NCBI GenBank assembly: GCA_020002185.1 | Contig: CM034532.1 | Span: 32,087,577 to 32,151,576 of the forward strand | DNA length: 64,000 nt | Direction: 5' to 3' | Origin: Paraescarpia echinospica | Taxonomy: Eukaryota; Annelida; Polychaeta; Sabellida; Siboglinidae | Part shown: piece after piece, positions 13,701-29,500 of the stretch | Layout: each line of letters begins with the position of its first letter | How positions within the stretch are numbered: the stretch's first letter is position 1 | The notes under the pieces: model-generated | Databases searched by the model: none | Told to the model about the DNA's origin: nothing | What the model saw: the letters and a program-made list of their open reading frames with translations, nothing else | Program-made: the position numbers and the translations under genes

Positions 13701-16700
13701 GTGTGTCAGTTGCTATTCTCAGATGTACATCTGCAGCGTCCGTGCAATGACATTTACGTGCCTTTTGTGTGAGGTCGACAGCAAGCAGACATGCTTGATT
13801 GTTTCTGTCTGCCCATCACAAAGCAATATTGCAACGATTGACGTCGAATTTAACTTCGTAGACTACGTGACGTGCTGCCCAATGATCGCCGACATTGCCT
13901 CTTTCGTCTGTCAGCTGAGCGGTTAATTATTAGACAGCATCAAACCGCCACGGCATCCTCAGTTTGATGACAATTGTTGTTGCCTATTTATTTGTGTCTG
14001 TTGGTGACGTCATGTTGGTCAGTCCTGTGGTCATTTCGTGTCTGTCAGATCGCATCATGATGGCTGCTGAAGGCAGAGTTGGAGACATTGCTTCGTTCTT
14101 GCCTGAAATTAACGATTAAATTTTAATGGTCAAATGACAAGAATAGCATTTGTTTGACTTGGGTTATTGTTCTCTTGGTGTTTAGAAGTGACATATAGAG
14201 ACGACTATTTAAGGTAAATGAATAGTGAATATAACCATCACATTCATGCTGTTAGTTCCCAAATAGCAGTAATGCTGTATGATGCTGAACAATACCTCAC
14301 ATCTGTTTGTGAGATATTTATGACAATGAAAGCATGATTTTTATCAACAACTTGTTTTCTCTATTTGTTTTCTTTAAACTCTTCACTCTCTTTCACAAAG
14401 AAACAAATAAATCTTGTTCTAGACTAAGATCTCAAAGTTATCCTTGTTCCTTTAAGTTCCCTCACATGCATGCTCTAAATTAAAAACATCTCGTGTGAAT
14501 ATTATATTAGTATACATTTATCATGCATCTGACTAAAAAACCTGCTCAAAGGCGCCAACACAAATAAACTTAGTTTAAAAATTGAGATGATAAAATAAAG
14601 AATGTTTAGAAGACAAGTAAACACAGGTTAAATAAGTTAACAAAAATGTCCAAGTACTTAAAATGTCACTTCTAACATCAGTGTTCTAAAGGTTGTGTCC
14701 TTAGCAATGATTTCAGTGTTGCTGCAGGATTCACACCTCTGACTCTAAGGCAGTCCATAATGTTGCCTCCACTGGTCGTTTCTTGAGGTCTTTTACGATA
14801 ATAGTTTGTGATTAGTAAGCACTATCGACAACTGGTTGTCCATCACAACTGGCAGAAGATTTGGTGTGACCTAAAGCTACACCTCGGGCAAACAGTCCTG
14901 CTACTTAATGGCAATGAATTGTCTCATCAGCTAGCTAACCGTCTCCCCAAGCACTTCCACATCAGTCCTCTTCACAAATCCAGCCTCCTAGCTGCACTTT
15001 TTCCCTGCGACGAGACGTTGTTTTTAGTTCGCACAGAAAAAGAGAATGCCCTCCAGCGACATTTGTGCTTACCAGCTAAGTAAGTTACAACTGCACATGC
15101 AGCGTGTACTATGGACTACCATGATCTTTGTGGAATAGTTGAGTGGGAAGACATGTTGAATTGAGACTTTCTGTTTGGTGAAATGTTCAGTAAATGTAGC
15201 CATGTCTTGTTTGGATGAAGAATATTTTGTGACCGTCAGCCTGATTTACCATGAAGTGAGTCTCGGTGCACCAACACTCATTCTGAGCAACAGGCTGAAA
15301 ATGAAGCCGAGGGGTTGACTGGTTGATTTTGGGATTTTAACTGCAGCTAAGATATGTTATTATTATATCAACTATGTATTCTATACATATATTTGACCGA
15401 GAACTGTCTATAAATGCTTTTGAGGTAAAGTACATTCAGGTGAACACATGACTACTTGAGCCTCTAGAGCATGATTTCCGGGAACTGTTTTTTTTACAAA
15501 GTACCAAGTTGAAAACTATGTAACATTCCACTTGTTTAACTGGGCACCAAATTATTGGTGTCATTGGAAAGGTGGTTTTCATCTCTTTTACAACGTCCCA
15601 GTAACTAGGAAACAGTGGTGTAATGAGGCTCATTTCATGGTGGTCGATCACATTTATGTCATTAGCAGGGGTCTTTCTGTATTCTCTAATAGGATGCATG
15701 CGTTGCTGGAGTCAGCAGGCATTCATCCACTTGGTCATTCTGGCAGTGTGTTGGGGGTTTTCCAGTCAGCTTTGTTCTTGCACTATCTGCATAGTGCGGT
15801 GCTCAAAGGTTCGGATTAGCCACAAAGGAAGCTGGACATTAGCATTCAGGGTGAGTGATTGTCTTGCTGGTGGACTGGGTCGGTCAAAGTGAGAACAACA
15901 GGTCACTTTGTCTGCGGCTAATTGTCTCTCACAGTGGACAAACACTGGCGTGCCTTGCCGTGACCAGCGTTGCAATGACTTGGGGAGGCCCCCCCTTGCC
16001 CCCCCCCCCCGCCCCCAAGGGTCATGCCACTCCATTGCGGGCGCAGTGACGTCCATGGCTGATTCGCTGGTGTTTCCATAGAGACACCATCAAAGTCTAA
16101 CTAGGTATGTTGATTCGGCATGCACATCCGCCCGGCCATGTGTCCACAAATGACCCACTATTGACAAAGATTACACAGCGGAATTAGCCGCGTGCGACGC
16201 GTGTCCGGTGCGTGGCACTGACGGCGCATACAAGGGACATGTTCTGCATGTCTGCTGGGACAACATCAACGCACATATCCATAGAGTTGATGAGCCCACG
16301 CATTCGAAATCACATTAATTCTATCTCTCCTTTCCGATTCCTCAAATGCCAAAGATTTCCTTGAGGGTCACATCTGCATTGATCTGCGCTTCATATCGAG
16401 TACTACATTGTTCATAATATTGTGATCGCCATCATGGCCACACCTACCCATGTAATAGATATAGTTCATGTTTAATTATTTTCGGACTTTGTTCGCATCG
16501 TCCTGTTAGTTTCCATGTATTTCTTTGCATGCGAGTTGCACAATTTTGGGAGTGTAAATCGAATCGGACGAGTCATTTGTTAAGTACACATTTGCAGTAG
16601 ATGTGTGTCTGTCACTGTTTGATTTACGTATCGGTGCATGTGTGTGCCTGATTAAATGTTTGATCTTTTGGAAGGTTTTATTGGAACTTTTGAGTCAATC

Positions 16701-17496
16701 ACTTCACAGCCAAAGCATCCATGACAGTGTTGTACAGAAACCCATAACTAGTCTGTGCATGTACATAATACGTAACTTGTGTAACAATCAGTCGAAACAT
16801 TTCCTATTGAACATCAATACTGGGCACATAGCAAATTCTAATGTCTTGTGATGTCACCTCGCAGCTTTCTAGGAAGTAAACCTTACATCACAAGTCTTAC
16901 TTTTTGTTTATTATAATTTTTATTTTGTTTTAACTCTTAATTTAGAGTACTTTTTGTTCGGATGAACAAGTGTTCCAGGGAGTGACATATAAAGCATTTT
17001 GAACAGCCGTAAGGACTCATTACTGCTTTATATTTACATTGAAACTGGATGTTTTGAACGTAACTACCCTCCACCTGAAGCTAGAACATGTTATAACTAC
17101 ACTAATGAAAGAGAAAATTAGTTTCACATTTTAATGAAATGCCCTTTATATTTTAATGAACGACAAGAACTATTAGACTATGTGATGAACGATTATCCAG
17201 CTTTTAACAGTATGAACGATCAAGATAGATTTATATATTTATTGACAATACAATTAGTAAAACTGCCAGCACCATACACAAAATATTGCACATACGATTA
17301 CACAATACAACTAAATAATTCTACATATTTATTAAATAAATTATTACTGTTTTTATTTGTACATTTCTGTTTTTACATGTCTCTCATAACTCTTTTGAGT
17401 GGTCCTTCTATACAATACTAGCTTTGTGTGTAATGTAGTTATGTGTTTTGTATTTTTATGCATGTATTCATAGAGTGACTCTAATAAAAAATACTT

Positions 17497-17542
<46 letters not shown>

Positions 17543-20500
17543 TACTTCTACTACTATTACTGCCTTTACTGTTTACATAATCGGTATAATGACACAAAGA
17601 AAGAAGATTACAAATAAACGGAAACGTAGAAGTCTAAACAAAGGTGTACATCCAAACAGTGTCCAAGCAAGTGTGATTCATAAATTGAAGGCACGGGTCA
17701 GTTTCTAGGACACTTACCACGTGTATCTTAACCCACGGGTCAGTGTCTCTCATCCCATGGCAGACCATCGGCTGTAATGAATATTTCAGTTACACTGTCT
17801 GAAGTCCTGCAGGGGACGGCTGATGTGAAGACAGAGAAGGTGGCCACTTTACACAGTGTCGCCGGAGATCTCTAACAAAGCTGCTCATGCCCACGCCACT
17901 GTCCCTGTTGCCTTGGCACGTCAACTGGATCACAGCTTTACTGAGGTCCTTTGGCACTAGCCAAGCCACAGATACTCTCCCTCTGGCTCTCTCACTAGCC
18001 CTCTCTCAACATAGGCATTGGAACCAGGGAGGCTTGAGTGACTCAGCCCCATAATATTTTTGGTGAGGGGCAGGAGATAGCCTCCCAATATTTAGAGCTT
18101 CAAGATAGTTTTTTTGGGTGACCCTCAGGGGGGTGCAAATGGAGGTTTTCAGTGAACCTAAAGGTTTTTTTTGTGAGCTTCAAGGGGGGTGCAAATGAAG
18201 GTTTTGTAGAGCCTCAAGGTGTGTTTTTTAGTGAGTGTTGAGGGGTGCAATTGGAGGTTTTTGGAGAGCTCAAGTCTCCCCAATATTCACCATGTTCCAA
18301 CCAACACCAGTGCTCAAGTTCTCACACTTTCAATTTCACCATGACCAGATATGCCGCTTTGTACAGATTACCTGTATACATTACAGTTTGTTTTTATTTT
18401 ACAGGGAATGTTGCCATATCTGGTTTTAATACAGATTTGTTTCAGATGTAAACTTGTAATACGATACATATTTTTTCTTGTATTCGGCACACTTGGATAA
18501 CATCACATTACTGATTTTAAGTGTAAATACTCTTCGTGCAAGGTAAATTTCTGATAAAACAGTACTAGTCTAGTGGATGGCAACACATGATTGGAATACG
18601 AATGCTTTGGGCCAGTTAATAGAATAATGTTATATGAATTTAAAACATATCTAAACAGAATTTTGAGTTAAAAATACGGATTTCAGCGACGGAATCGTGA
18701 CACATCTATATTGCCCTGACTGATATCAGTAGGCAGCAGTCGTTCTGTGAAATGTGAGAAATAGTACCAACCCAACATGGGCACAATTGCTAAAACACTC
18801 ATCCTAAATGGGCAAGTGTTACACTGTAAATTTATATGACCTGGTAATCTGAGGCTGATATCCATAATTTTTTATTAGGTGACATTTTTCTGTGAAATGT
18901 GACAGCGACCACTTAATGCGCAGCAGGAGTTGACTTTGGGGTCAGCACCACTGTTGTTGGATGGTTTACGAAGAATGCAGGCAGAGCAAACACATAGGGG
19001 CCGCTAATACAACTGCAAGATTTGATTGAGGAAGCAATTTCCTGTGGTGAGGGCATTATTAAATATTAAATTCACTATAATGCCTGCTAAATGCGGATGA
19101 TTGCACTGTGTGTTGCCTGGGGTAGCATTTGAGTCGCAGCCACATCGGCACTTGACCTGCCGATCTCATATCTAACGTGGCCGGGTCGAAAGGAAGATAA
19201 TTCTGTGTGCAGGCTGTTTAGATGATTGCCCCCAAATGGGAATCTAACCACAAGGCAGCTGGGGTAATTGCTCTAATTACTCTTGTTGTACATATTTATG
19301 TTATTATGTGTTTTGGTGATCACCAGTTGATGGCACAAGTAGGAGTTGAGACAGCCACCCGCGCCTGCCACAATCTGGGGGAAATTCAGGCAATCCCATC
19401 CCAGTTGAAAGAAGGTTGGATGTTGATAGGTCTCAAGGGGAATCATCTGGGTTACATGTTGGGTTACATACCTAGTCCCTATCCCACCTTCCAGGAGGAT
19501 GTTGATAGGTCTCAAGGGGAATCATCTGGGTTACATGTTGGGTTACATACCTAGTCCCTATCCCACCTTCCAGGAGGATGTTGATAGGTCTCAAGGGGAA
19601 TCATCTGGGTTACATGTTGGGTTACATACCTAGTCCCTATCCCACCTTCCAGGAGGATGTTGATAGGTCTCAAGGGGAATCGTCTGGGTTACATGTTGGG
19701 TTACATACCTAGTCCCTATCCCACCTTCCAGGAGGATGTTGATAGGTCTCAAGAGGAATCGTCTGGGTTACATGTTGGGTTACATACCTAGTCCCTATCC
19801 CACCTTCCAGGAGGATGTTGATAGGTCTCAAGGGGAATCGTCTGGGTTACATGTTGGGTTACATACCTAGTCCCTATCCCACCTTCCAGGAGGATGTTGA
19901 TAGGTCTCAAGGGGAATCGTCTGGGTTACATGTTGGGTTACATACCTAGTCCCTATCCCACCTTCCAGGAGGATGTTGATAGGTCTCAAGAGGAATCGTC
20001 TGGGTTACATGTTGGGTTACATACCTAGTCCCTATCCCACCTTCCAGGAGGATGTTGATAGGTCTCAAGGGGAATCGTCTGGGTTACATGTTGGGTTACA
20101 TACCTAGTCCCTATCCCACCTTCCAGGAGGATGTTGATAGGTCTCAAGAGGAATCGTCTGGGTTACATGTTGGGTTACATACCTAGTCCCTATCCCACCT
20201 TCCAGGAGGATGTTGATAGGTCTCAAGGGGAATCGTCTGGGTTACATGTTGGGTTACATACCTAGTCCCTATCCCACCTTCCAGGAGGATGTTGATAGGT
20301 CTCAAGGGGAATCGTCTGGGTTACATGTTGGGTCCTAGTCCCTATCCCACCTTCCAGGAGGATGTTGATAGGTCTCAAGAGGAATCGTCTGGGTTACATG
20401 TTGGATTACATTCCTAGTCCCTATCCCACCTTCCAGGAGGATGTTGATAGGTCTCAAGGGGAATCGTCTGGGTTACATGTTGGGTTACATACCTAGTCCC

Positions 20501-23500
20501 TATCCCACCTTCCAGGAGGATGTTGATAGGTCTCAAGGGGAATCGTCTGGGTTACATGTTGGGTTACATACCTAGTCCCTATCCCACCTTCCAGGAGGAT
20601 GTTGATAGGTCTCAAGGGAATCGTCTGGGTTACATGTTGGGTTACATACCTAGTCCCTATCCCACCTTCCAGGAGGATGTTGATAGGTCTCAAGGGGAAT
20701 CGTCTGGGTTACATGTTGGGTTACATACCTAGTCCCTATCCCACCTTCCAGGAGGATGTTGATAGGTCTCAAGGGGAATCGTCTGGGTTACATGTTGGGT
20801 TACATACCTAGTCCCTATCCCACCTTCCAGGAGGATGTTGATAGGTCTCAAGGGGAATCGTCTGGGTTACATGTTGGGTTACATACCTAGTCCCTATCCC
20901 ACCTTCCAGGAGGATGTTGATAGGTCTCAAGGGGAATCGTCTGGGTTACATGTTGGGTTACATACCTAGTCCCTATCCCACCTTCCAGGAGGATGTTGAT
21001 AGGTCTCAAGGGGAATCGTCTGGGTTACATGTTGGGTTACATACCTAGTCCCTATCCCACCTTCCAGGAGGATGTTGATAGGTCTCAAGGGGAATCATCT
21101 GGGTTACATGTTGGGTTACATACCTAGTCCCTATCCCACCTTCCAGGAGGATGTTGATAGGTCTCAAGGGGAAATGTATGGGTTACATGTTGGGTTACAT
21201 ACCTAGTCCCTATCCCACCTTCCAGGAGGATGTTGATAGGTCTCAAGGGGAATCGTCTGGGTTACATGTTGGGTTACATACCTAGTCCCTATCCCACCTT
21301 CCAGGAGGATGTTGTTCTACTCTTGTTTCTCTGTCTGTGAGGGCACAGTTGATTCTGATCCTCGATTTCTGTTTTATTTTTTTATTTTCCCTCACACATC
21401 TTGCACTGCTCTCTACCAACTGTCTCCATTCCCCTCTCTCTTTCGCTCTAGTTCTCCACTCCTCTCCCAATCCTTCAAAATCTCTCTTTACAGAGTCTAG
21501 GTCGTCCTCAGTACCCGGTCAAGTCTGGTGCTTGCATCTAGGCCTGCTCAAATAATTTGGGACAGGATCATTGCGAACTTGCCAGGAACCAGGAAGTCGG
21601 AAGTATGTGCCTGGATGGCATAATAAATGGAAGTTGCAGCTCCCCTCTTTCAGTCTTTGTCCCTAAAGTCTGGGGTGAGGATCACCCAATACTGCTCTCG
21701 ATTTATATTTGTTTTCCTTCTTCAATCAAGTTCTCTGTAAGTTTAAACTCAAAGCCAGAGGGAAGCAAAATATCCCACACAGAGGTTGAAGTGTAATTGC
21801 TCTTCAGTTAGCATGTACTCTGATCATGTACTTTGATTCCAGAAATTAAAATCTTGCCTGGGAAATTACTTTAGGAGGAAATAAGTTAAACTTTACCACC
21901 TTTTGGTAAATGCCTTGGACATGTCATTTGTAACGACTTATGAGGCCGACATTCAATCCAAAGTGTAACTTGTTACGGCAAAAATTTCATTTTGTTCTAC
22001 TGCTGTAAAGAATAAGTTGTTTACCGTATATTTCAGTAAAATTTATATGTGTGCACTATAGGTTAATTTTAGAAAAGTTAATTTTCAGCAATGTATTGTT
22101 GCCTATAATAATTTATACAGAATATTGAACAATCTGCCTATGAGATGTAGCCACATGTTTGCTACAGCTAATGTAAAATCATGTAAATGTGTTATCAGAA
22201 CAGCTATTTTTAGCTTAATGACGAGGATTAACAGGTCTGTTAATACAATTATTCAGAGTATTGTTATTAGTGACATGTACAGTACGTGGCAGTTGTGGCA
22301 TCAGTGGATCAAGGCTCTGTATAATTTTTAAATATCCTGTTTTTATTAACATGTTTATTTTTATCTGTATTTATTTGTTTCTATTTTTATATGGATGTTT
22401 TTATCAATGTACTTTTTTTCCAATATGGACACAATGCTTGACTGAAATAAAAACATTATTATTATTATTATTTTATGATCGATGATCACCATGTTTTGGC
22501 AAGAAATAGTTTCCCTTTGACTAGGAATGATTGCTGACATTCTGATATTCAGGAGCCCAAGACAATGTCTCTTGTAATTCCCACAGAAGTCCATGGTCAG
22601 AAATGACACATGGTGTTGCGACAAAAGTAAGAACATTCTAAAACATGAACAAAGGTAATCCTTTTCTGCACGGGTTGACTTTACATCAACCATATTGCAT
22701 ATTAGCAGAGGTAAGCATTACGCCTCATTCGTCAACCGCTTTGACACTTACCTTTCAAGTTGCCTCATCAGTCAAATTTTTTATCCGTGTAATTTAAAAT
22801 ATATTTTGCGAACAAGCAAACCATCCTGGTATCCACTACGACATGTCAGTTCATTTGTGCAATTTTTATATGATGTTTGGATCAAATCATCAGTCAGACT
22901 GTTAATTTATTTAATTCTGAACCCATAATTAGTTCAAGTGGTTATCATGATTGGAATCTTTGTGTGAATGTGCGATACTAACATGTTTTTATGTGTGGAC
23001 GTTCACTTTCCTTGTTCTATCAGAAACTGTGTGACCAACAAATTAAGTGAGTTGAAGGCTAAATGTTGTTCTGTCAATTGGTTTTGGCAAGTTACCAGAT
23101 GTAATGAAGAAAGTTAATTTTGTTGACCATGTAAACAAATGTATGCACATTATTATATGCCGTAAAGTGCAAAACAAGTATGTACTATTTTATTAAACCA
23201 TTGGCAGATATTTGACTTGACCTTCAGATTAATCAACATACATGTTAAACTCCATTCTACATCACGTAAATGATTGACTGATAACTCCCTCTTTTCTGCT
23301 TTCTTTTCCGCGTATGTTGACATTGTGGCTAAGCTATGGTGATGCTAGATAGGTTCATGTGTAGTCGGCAATCTGAGGTTGTTCCCACCTCCATTAGCTT
23401 GCAAGGTCTGGGAAGGTAGGCTAGGGGGCTGCTATGGATGTAGGTATCAGATGTAGTCGGCAATCTGAGGTTGTTCCCACCTCCATTAGCTTGCAAGGTC

Positions 23501-26500
23501 TGGGAAGGTAGGCTAGGGGGCTGCTATGGATGTAGGTATCAGATGTAGTCGGCAATCTGAGGTTGTTCCTACCTCCATTAGCTTGCAAGGTCTGGGAAGG
23601 TAGGCTAGGGGGCTGCTATGGATGTAGGTATCAGATGTAGTCGGCAATCTGAGGTTGTTCCCACCTCCATTAGCTTGCAAGGTCTGGGAAGGTAGGCTAG
23701 GGGGCTGCTATGGATGTAGGTGTCAATGTAGTCGGCAATCTGAGGTTGTTCCCACCTCCATTAGCTTGCAAGGTCTGGGAAGGTAGGCTAGGGGGCTGCT
23801 ATGGATGTAGGTGTCAGATGTAGTTGGCAGTCTTAGGTTGTTCCGAGCTCCATTAGCTTGCAAGGTCTGGGAAGGTAGGCTAGGGGGCTGCTATGGATGT
23901 AGGTATCAGATGTAGTTGGCAGTCTTAGGTTGTTCCGAGCTCCATTAGCTTGCAAGGTCTGGGAAGGTAGGCTAGGGGGCTGCTATGGATGTAGGTGTCA
24001 GATGTAGTTGGCAGTCTTAGGTTGTTCCCACCTCCATTAGCTTGCAAAGTCTGGGAAGGTAGGCTAGGGGGCTGCTATGGATGTAGGTGTCAGATGTAGT
24101 TGGCAGTCTTAGGTTGTTCCCACCTCCATTAGCTTGCAAGGTCTGGGAAGGTAGGCTAGGGGGCTGCTATGGATGTAGATGTCAGATGTAGTGGGCAGTC
24201 TTAGGTTGTTCCGAGCTCCATTAGCTTATAAGGCTTTGGAATTGCTGCTTTATGTTGGCCAGTACCTTGTTGGATTACCCTCACTGTGAAAGTTACAGTA
24301 GAACCTTGCATTACGGGCACTTGTAATACAGCCACCTCACAATTAAGGTTACCATGGAACAGTCAGATTATTTCCTCATAGAATAAAGTATAGGACATTA
24401 GTCCCGCTAATATGGTCACCTTGCTGTTCAGGTCACTTGTCCAGTCCCACAGTTGACCTTAATAGTGAGGTTCCACTGTAGATACTGTGCACTGGTCATG
24501 AAGGCTTCATCTAAATTCTTACAAAACACTGATAGAATACAGAATGCCTGTTGCCCTTAGCAGTGATGTCTTCTGACAAATCCTCTTGTGGCAAGTCTTT
24601 GAAATGCAACCAGTCAGTTTTTGCTATTTAAAATTCTTCCAGGCAGTTGATATTTTGTCATATACTTTAGCTGCATTTTTTATGCATTGAAGCATCTTGG
24701 AGACAACATTTTCATGTAATAAAAGCAACCATAATCATGTCTCCAGATGCACAAAGACGCATGCCAGGTTTGTGCTTAGTGTTCGGTGGAAATGACGGGT
24801 GAACTATCTACCTTTTCATATGTTTGGTATAGCTTAAGCATTTTGAAATGGGATTTACCAGGTAAAGTTGTTGCCACCAAACTGGGGCACATATTGAGGC
24901 AGTTCTGTATCCACAGTCAGGTAGTAAATTGTCAAACATTAGATATTGCTCCCATTTTCCGAGTAAGGTAATCTTTGTTACATATTACAATCAGCAAACT
25001 GAGGATCATTGTCAAATAGTATCCATGATCAACTTGCAACAGAGATATATGCGAAATGGGTTTTACATTCAAAGCCAGTCGCTCATGACATGATAATTTC
25101 AGAATAACGATGATGTTATGTGTATCGTGCCTGATTTGATCATGAATTGCATCTTGCAGCCTGAGAGCAAGTCTCAGACTGACAGGCTCACACGTGATCA
25201 GCACCTTATCTCCCACAAATGACAGCTCTGGGTGAAATTCTTCCTAGGAGTAGCAATGTTTGAACATTCTGTGTCTTGATTTTTAATCTCGTCAAGATTA
25301 ATGTTAATCCATTAAAATTTTGCCAGTATAACATTCAGTAAGATAGTTTATTATAGCGTTGGTATGATACAAATACAATTATTTCACTGGTAAAACCCAT
25401 AAATCGGTACGTACATAGAATAATAAGGTAATACACATTAATTACAAGTTAATAGGGTAATACATATACAGGCTGTATATGCAGAAGTATTGGATACCTT
25501 CTGTTGTGATGAGGTTTCACCTTCATTGTGTTATTTTAGACACTCCATTTCCTGATATGGATGTTTTAGTGAGTGATTTACAACTCTTGTCTGCAAAACT
25601 TCAGGGACCAATCAGTTGCCAAGATCAATCCCTCTGTAGGCAGTGACATCGTGTATTGGAATAAATGGAAGTAGCCAAATTCTCAGCTTAGCTGCTCTAA
25701 GATGTGGCAACCTTGCTCTGTTCAATGCATCTCTAATGTTATAATATGCATTATTGTTGTGAAAACCTAATAGTTTAGCCATGATTAAATTAAGTGATTA
25801 CATTTGAAACAAATTGATCTGTAATTTTGATTTATTGTGGTATTTACACATTTGTTCTTGCATAAATTATGTCCATTTCATGGCATTTCAAAGAAGCTGC
25901 TCTCTGTTTTGTGTCAGCAAGATATATTGCCTGAGCATGGAATTTCACAGGAAAAAACGGGAAGATTTTGAACAAACGAGGTTTAAAAACAATTTGATAG
26001 AGTATAATAATGACATCCTGATGACACACTTCCTTGTTTTTCGCCAGCAGAAAGTCGTATGAGACAGGAAACTAAACATCATATTTCACATTGTGTGTGT
26101 AGTTGATAGTGCCCTGGCATAGATAAGCAACCTGGCATATTGACTTGCTGTAACGACAATGCATCGTGACATTAAGTATAATTAGCGATGCGTGCACTGA
26201 AATGCCTCCATGGTATGAGGACAGAGATGCCATATATGGATTGAGACAACTCCGGATTTGTACAATGAAACCCACCTCGGGCTGTCAAATTAGACTGATA
26301 GATTAGCGCAAAATGGTGATTTTATATCGTATTTTTACATATTTATTTAATTATTTATTTTTAAAAGTTTGTTTAACTTTATACTTTTGGCTTATTTATT
26401 CTTTAAAATTATGTAATTTTTAATCCTATTTGTATGTACATTTGTATGTACCAGTTTATGTTTGTTCATGAAATAAACATATTTGTAATTTTCCCAAGGG

Positions 26501-29500
26501 TGTATCCATCTAAAAAGGTGTTAATTATGTTAGATATATTTATAATGAAACAAGCCAACAAACCAGCATTTCTGTACATTCAATTTGTTTATTATATGTC
26601 ATACAATCTTGTAAATTCACTTTTTTTTTCAAACACACCAGTCATTGCCTCAATGAGGGGTATTAAAATGTTATTCTAAAGTATATAAAATTACTGCAAA
26701 ACAGTAGTTATGCAGAAGCAGGCACAATACATTAAACTAGCACATTATTTTAATGTTGGATTGATGTAGTATTTAAAATGCTCAATATTTAGTCATCTAA
26801 AACAATAAATTGGATGCATTTTGCGTACCTGATGAAGAAATTGGTTAATATACTGTGACCTTTACAACAGCTTGCATTGAGTCGTTGTACCACAATAGCA
26901 GCTTGAAACCCCATAGAAAGCTGGGATGATTCCACAAATGATTGCATTCTTTCTCTTGAATCTTGCATATAATTCTCAGATCAATCACAGTATATACTGA
27001 AACGCATAGAAATGGATCATGTCAAAAGTCACAGTTGAAGACTCGGTGAATGATGATGCAAAACTGGCCTATTACTGTTAACTTGTTAAATACATTACAG
27101 ATTAAATGTTACTGCAAACACACAAGTGCACGTGTGTGCATGCATGCATGTGCGCACCCACCCGTGTGCCCGGTATGTGTTAACGTATAAGTAGTATATT
27201 CGGTGTCTGGCAGGAAAAGATAATCTCATGCTGGTGTCTGATGCCAGGAAACCAGCTACATAATTAGAGTGGCGAGTAATTGTCCGCCGTGCATGAGTGT
27301 GTAAGGGGGAGGCTGTGGTGGTGGTGGTGGTGGTGCCAGATGTCGTAGTTCATTGGTGGGCTGGTCAGACAGTGCACACGCTGCAGTCGCAGTCGCCCAG
27401 TCACTCATTGATTAAGTCATGCCATTTAGACACGGCATTTGGCCGCGGCGGCAGTCAGCGAGTGATTCTCCTGCCTGTCACTAGTTGCCGCCGCTGGATC
27501 GGTCTTGAATGCTGCCGACGTCACTGCTGATTCACCAACGACTCACACCAGAAGCACCACCTCTTGTGGCTCCACATGTATCCTAGTTACATACTTCTGG
27601 GATCACTGACACAGCCTGTCGGGCCTGACCAGAAGTTGGCATCGGAACCACGGTCGGGTAGCATCAGTATGCAGGATAACGGCGAATCGTTGCGGTTGGC
27701 ACACTGCATTAAGTGCACGGCATCTGATGTGGATTTGAGTAATGTTCTGAAGATGTCATGGTGCATGCATTGGTCAAGATGTCATGGTGCATGCATTGGT
27801 CAGTACTTGCGCCCACAGGATCTACAGGCAAGTCTGTGTCGTGTAGTGCAGCTTTCCACCACCAGGGCTGCAGTCGACTGAGCATGTGCAGACCGGCTGC
27901 ACCCGTCCGTCACCAGGTGGAAACCGAGAAGTCGTCTGCAGCATTCGGTGTGTGAACGCGACAGTGGTGAGTAGACATATCTGCAATGATTGGCTCTGAT
28001 GAATCGCACGCAGTACTAGTAATCGCAAGACGTGCATTTGATTGAAACTGCCAAATGGATGACATATTACATGCGGCTCAGTTCGATATTGAAATACAAT
28101 ATTATGCGTATTGTCAGAAACTAGTTACTGGAGATAGGATGATTGTGTGCGAGGTGAAAGGACCTGGCAGATATTCGTGCTCCTGTTACTGGCGCACACA
28201 ATAGATCATGACACTCAGCCATAAGCTGCTTCCCAAGAAATCACAAAGACATGTAACCTGACTTTCAACGAGTTAATAGGTGCATGAAAAATTAACAGAT
28301 TTATTGTGTGTTTGATCGATTGATTTTTTTCTGTGTTACTTTAAACTGTTATGTTTCATATTGATGTTGTCTGCCTTTCATATTGGCGGCTCTGGATTAG
28401 TATTTTAACAGTTTTGAGTTTGTGGTTTACTGCTGCATAGATTCCTGCAGGTTTCATCCAGTTTGTCTGACCAAGAGATGCTTCTACATACAGTATCAGC
28501 ACCATGTGGATATTTGCATTTTCTGAACCATATGGATATGTGCCTTATCTATGCCATACGAATATCTGCATTATCTGTACCACATATCTGCATTATCTGC
28601 ACCTTATGGATATATGTGTGCAAAATTTCCACCATATGGATATGTGCATCATCTGCATGAAGTGGATATGTGCATTGTCTGCACCATGTGGATATGCAAA
28701 ACCTCCACCATATGGATATGTACTTTAACCTATATAGTTAAGCATGCACATATTACTGCAATATGTTATCTGGCTGGTGTTACCAGAGAGATACTTCTAC
28801 GTGCATTATCAGTACCATATGGACTGATGGCATTTCATGTTTTACTTGTGTCCTCACAGCATTTCATTTACATTGCAAAATGATCTGCTACAAGGATTGA
28901 TGAGCCAGAAAAACAGGTCTGTCAGTTTGATGAATACCGATATGCTATGGCAAGTTAATACCACATATAATCACACAGTTTCACCTGCTATGTATTTTGA
29001 CTAGGATTTACCTGGTGTTTTAAGATTGATATGAAACAGAAGCAGTCGGAATATATTGATTTTCTTGTATCAATCACTGGTCAACCTCCTGACTGGTTCT
29101 GTCCCTGAATATATGCCATTGGTGACTGGCAGCCACTTGATAACTCACCTGTCTGGATCTATGCCAAGCAACAGTGGAACATTGGTTGGATTGCTCTTGT
29201 CAATAACATTGCTGGATTGTCCACATAAGTAGCATTGCTGGATTGTTCTTGCAAAAAGTAGCATTGTTGATTTGTCCTGTTAAGTAGCATTCGTGGATTG
29301 TTTTCACAAGTAGCATTGCTGGCTTGTTCTCGCAAAAAGTAGCATTGTTGGATTTTCCTCGTAAGTAGCATTGCTGGATTGTTCTCTCACAAGTAGCATT
29401 GCTGGATTGTTCTCTCACAAGTAGCATTGCTGGATTGTTCTCTCACAAGTAGCATTGCTGGATTGTTCTCTCACAAGTAGCATTGCTGGATTGTTCTCTC

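Noticed and set aside
13636..13926. 96-codon frame with several cysteines in intron 4
   Set aside because: No family similarity and no splice signals in phase with talin. Its length is expected by chance in sequence of this composition.
14808..15083. 91-codon frame [21 protein letters not shown] in intron 4
   Set aside because: Looks superficially protein-like, but I found no family to match, and no neighbouring exon or retroelement motif supports it.
27800..28037. Overlapping 65-71-codon frames near 27.8-28.0 kb
   Set aside because: Open on both strands in a locally GC-richer patch, without motif or splice support.
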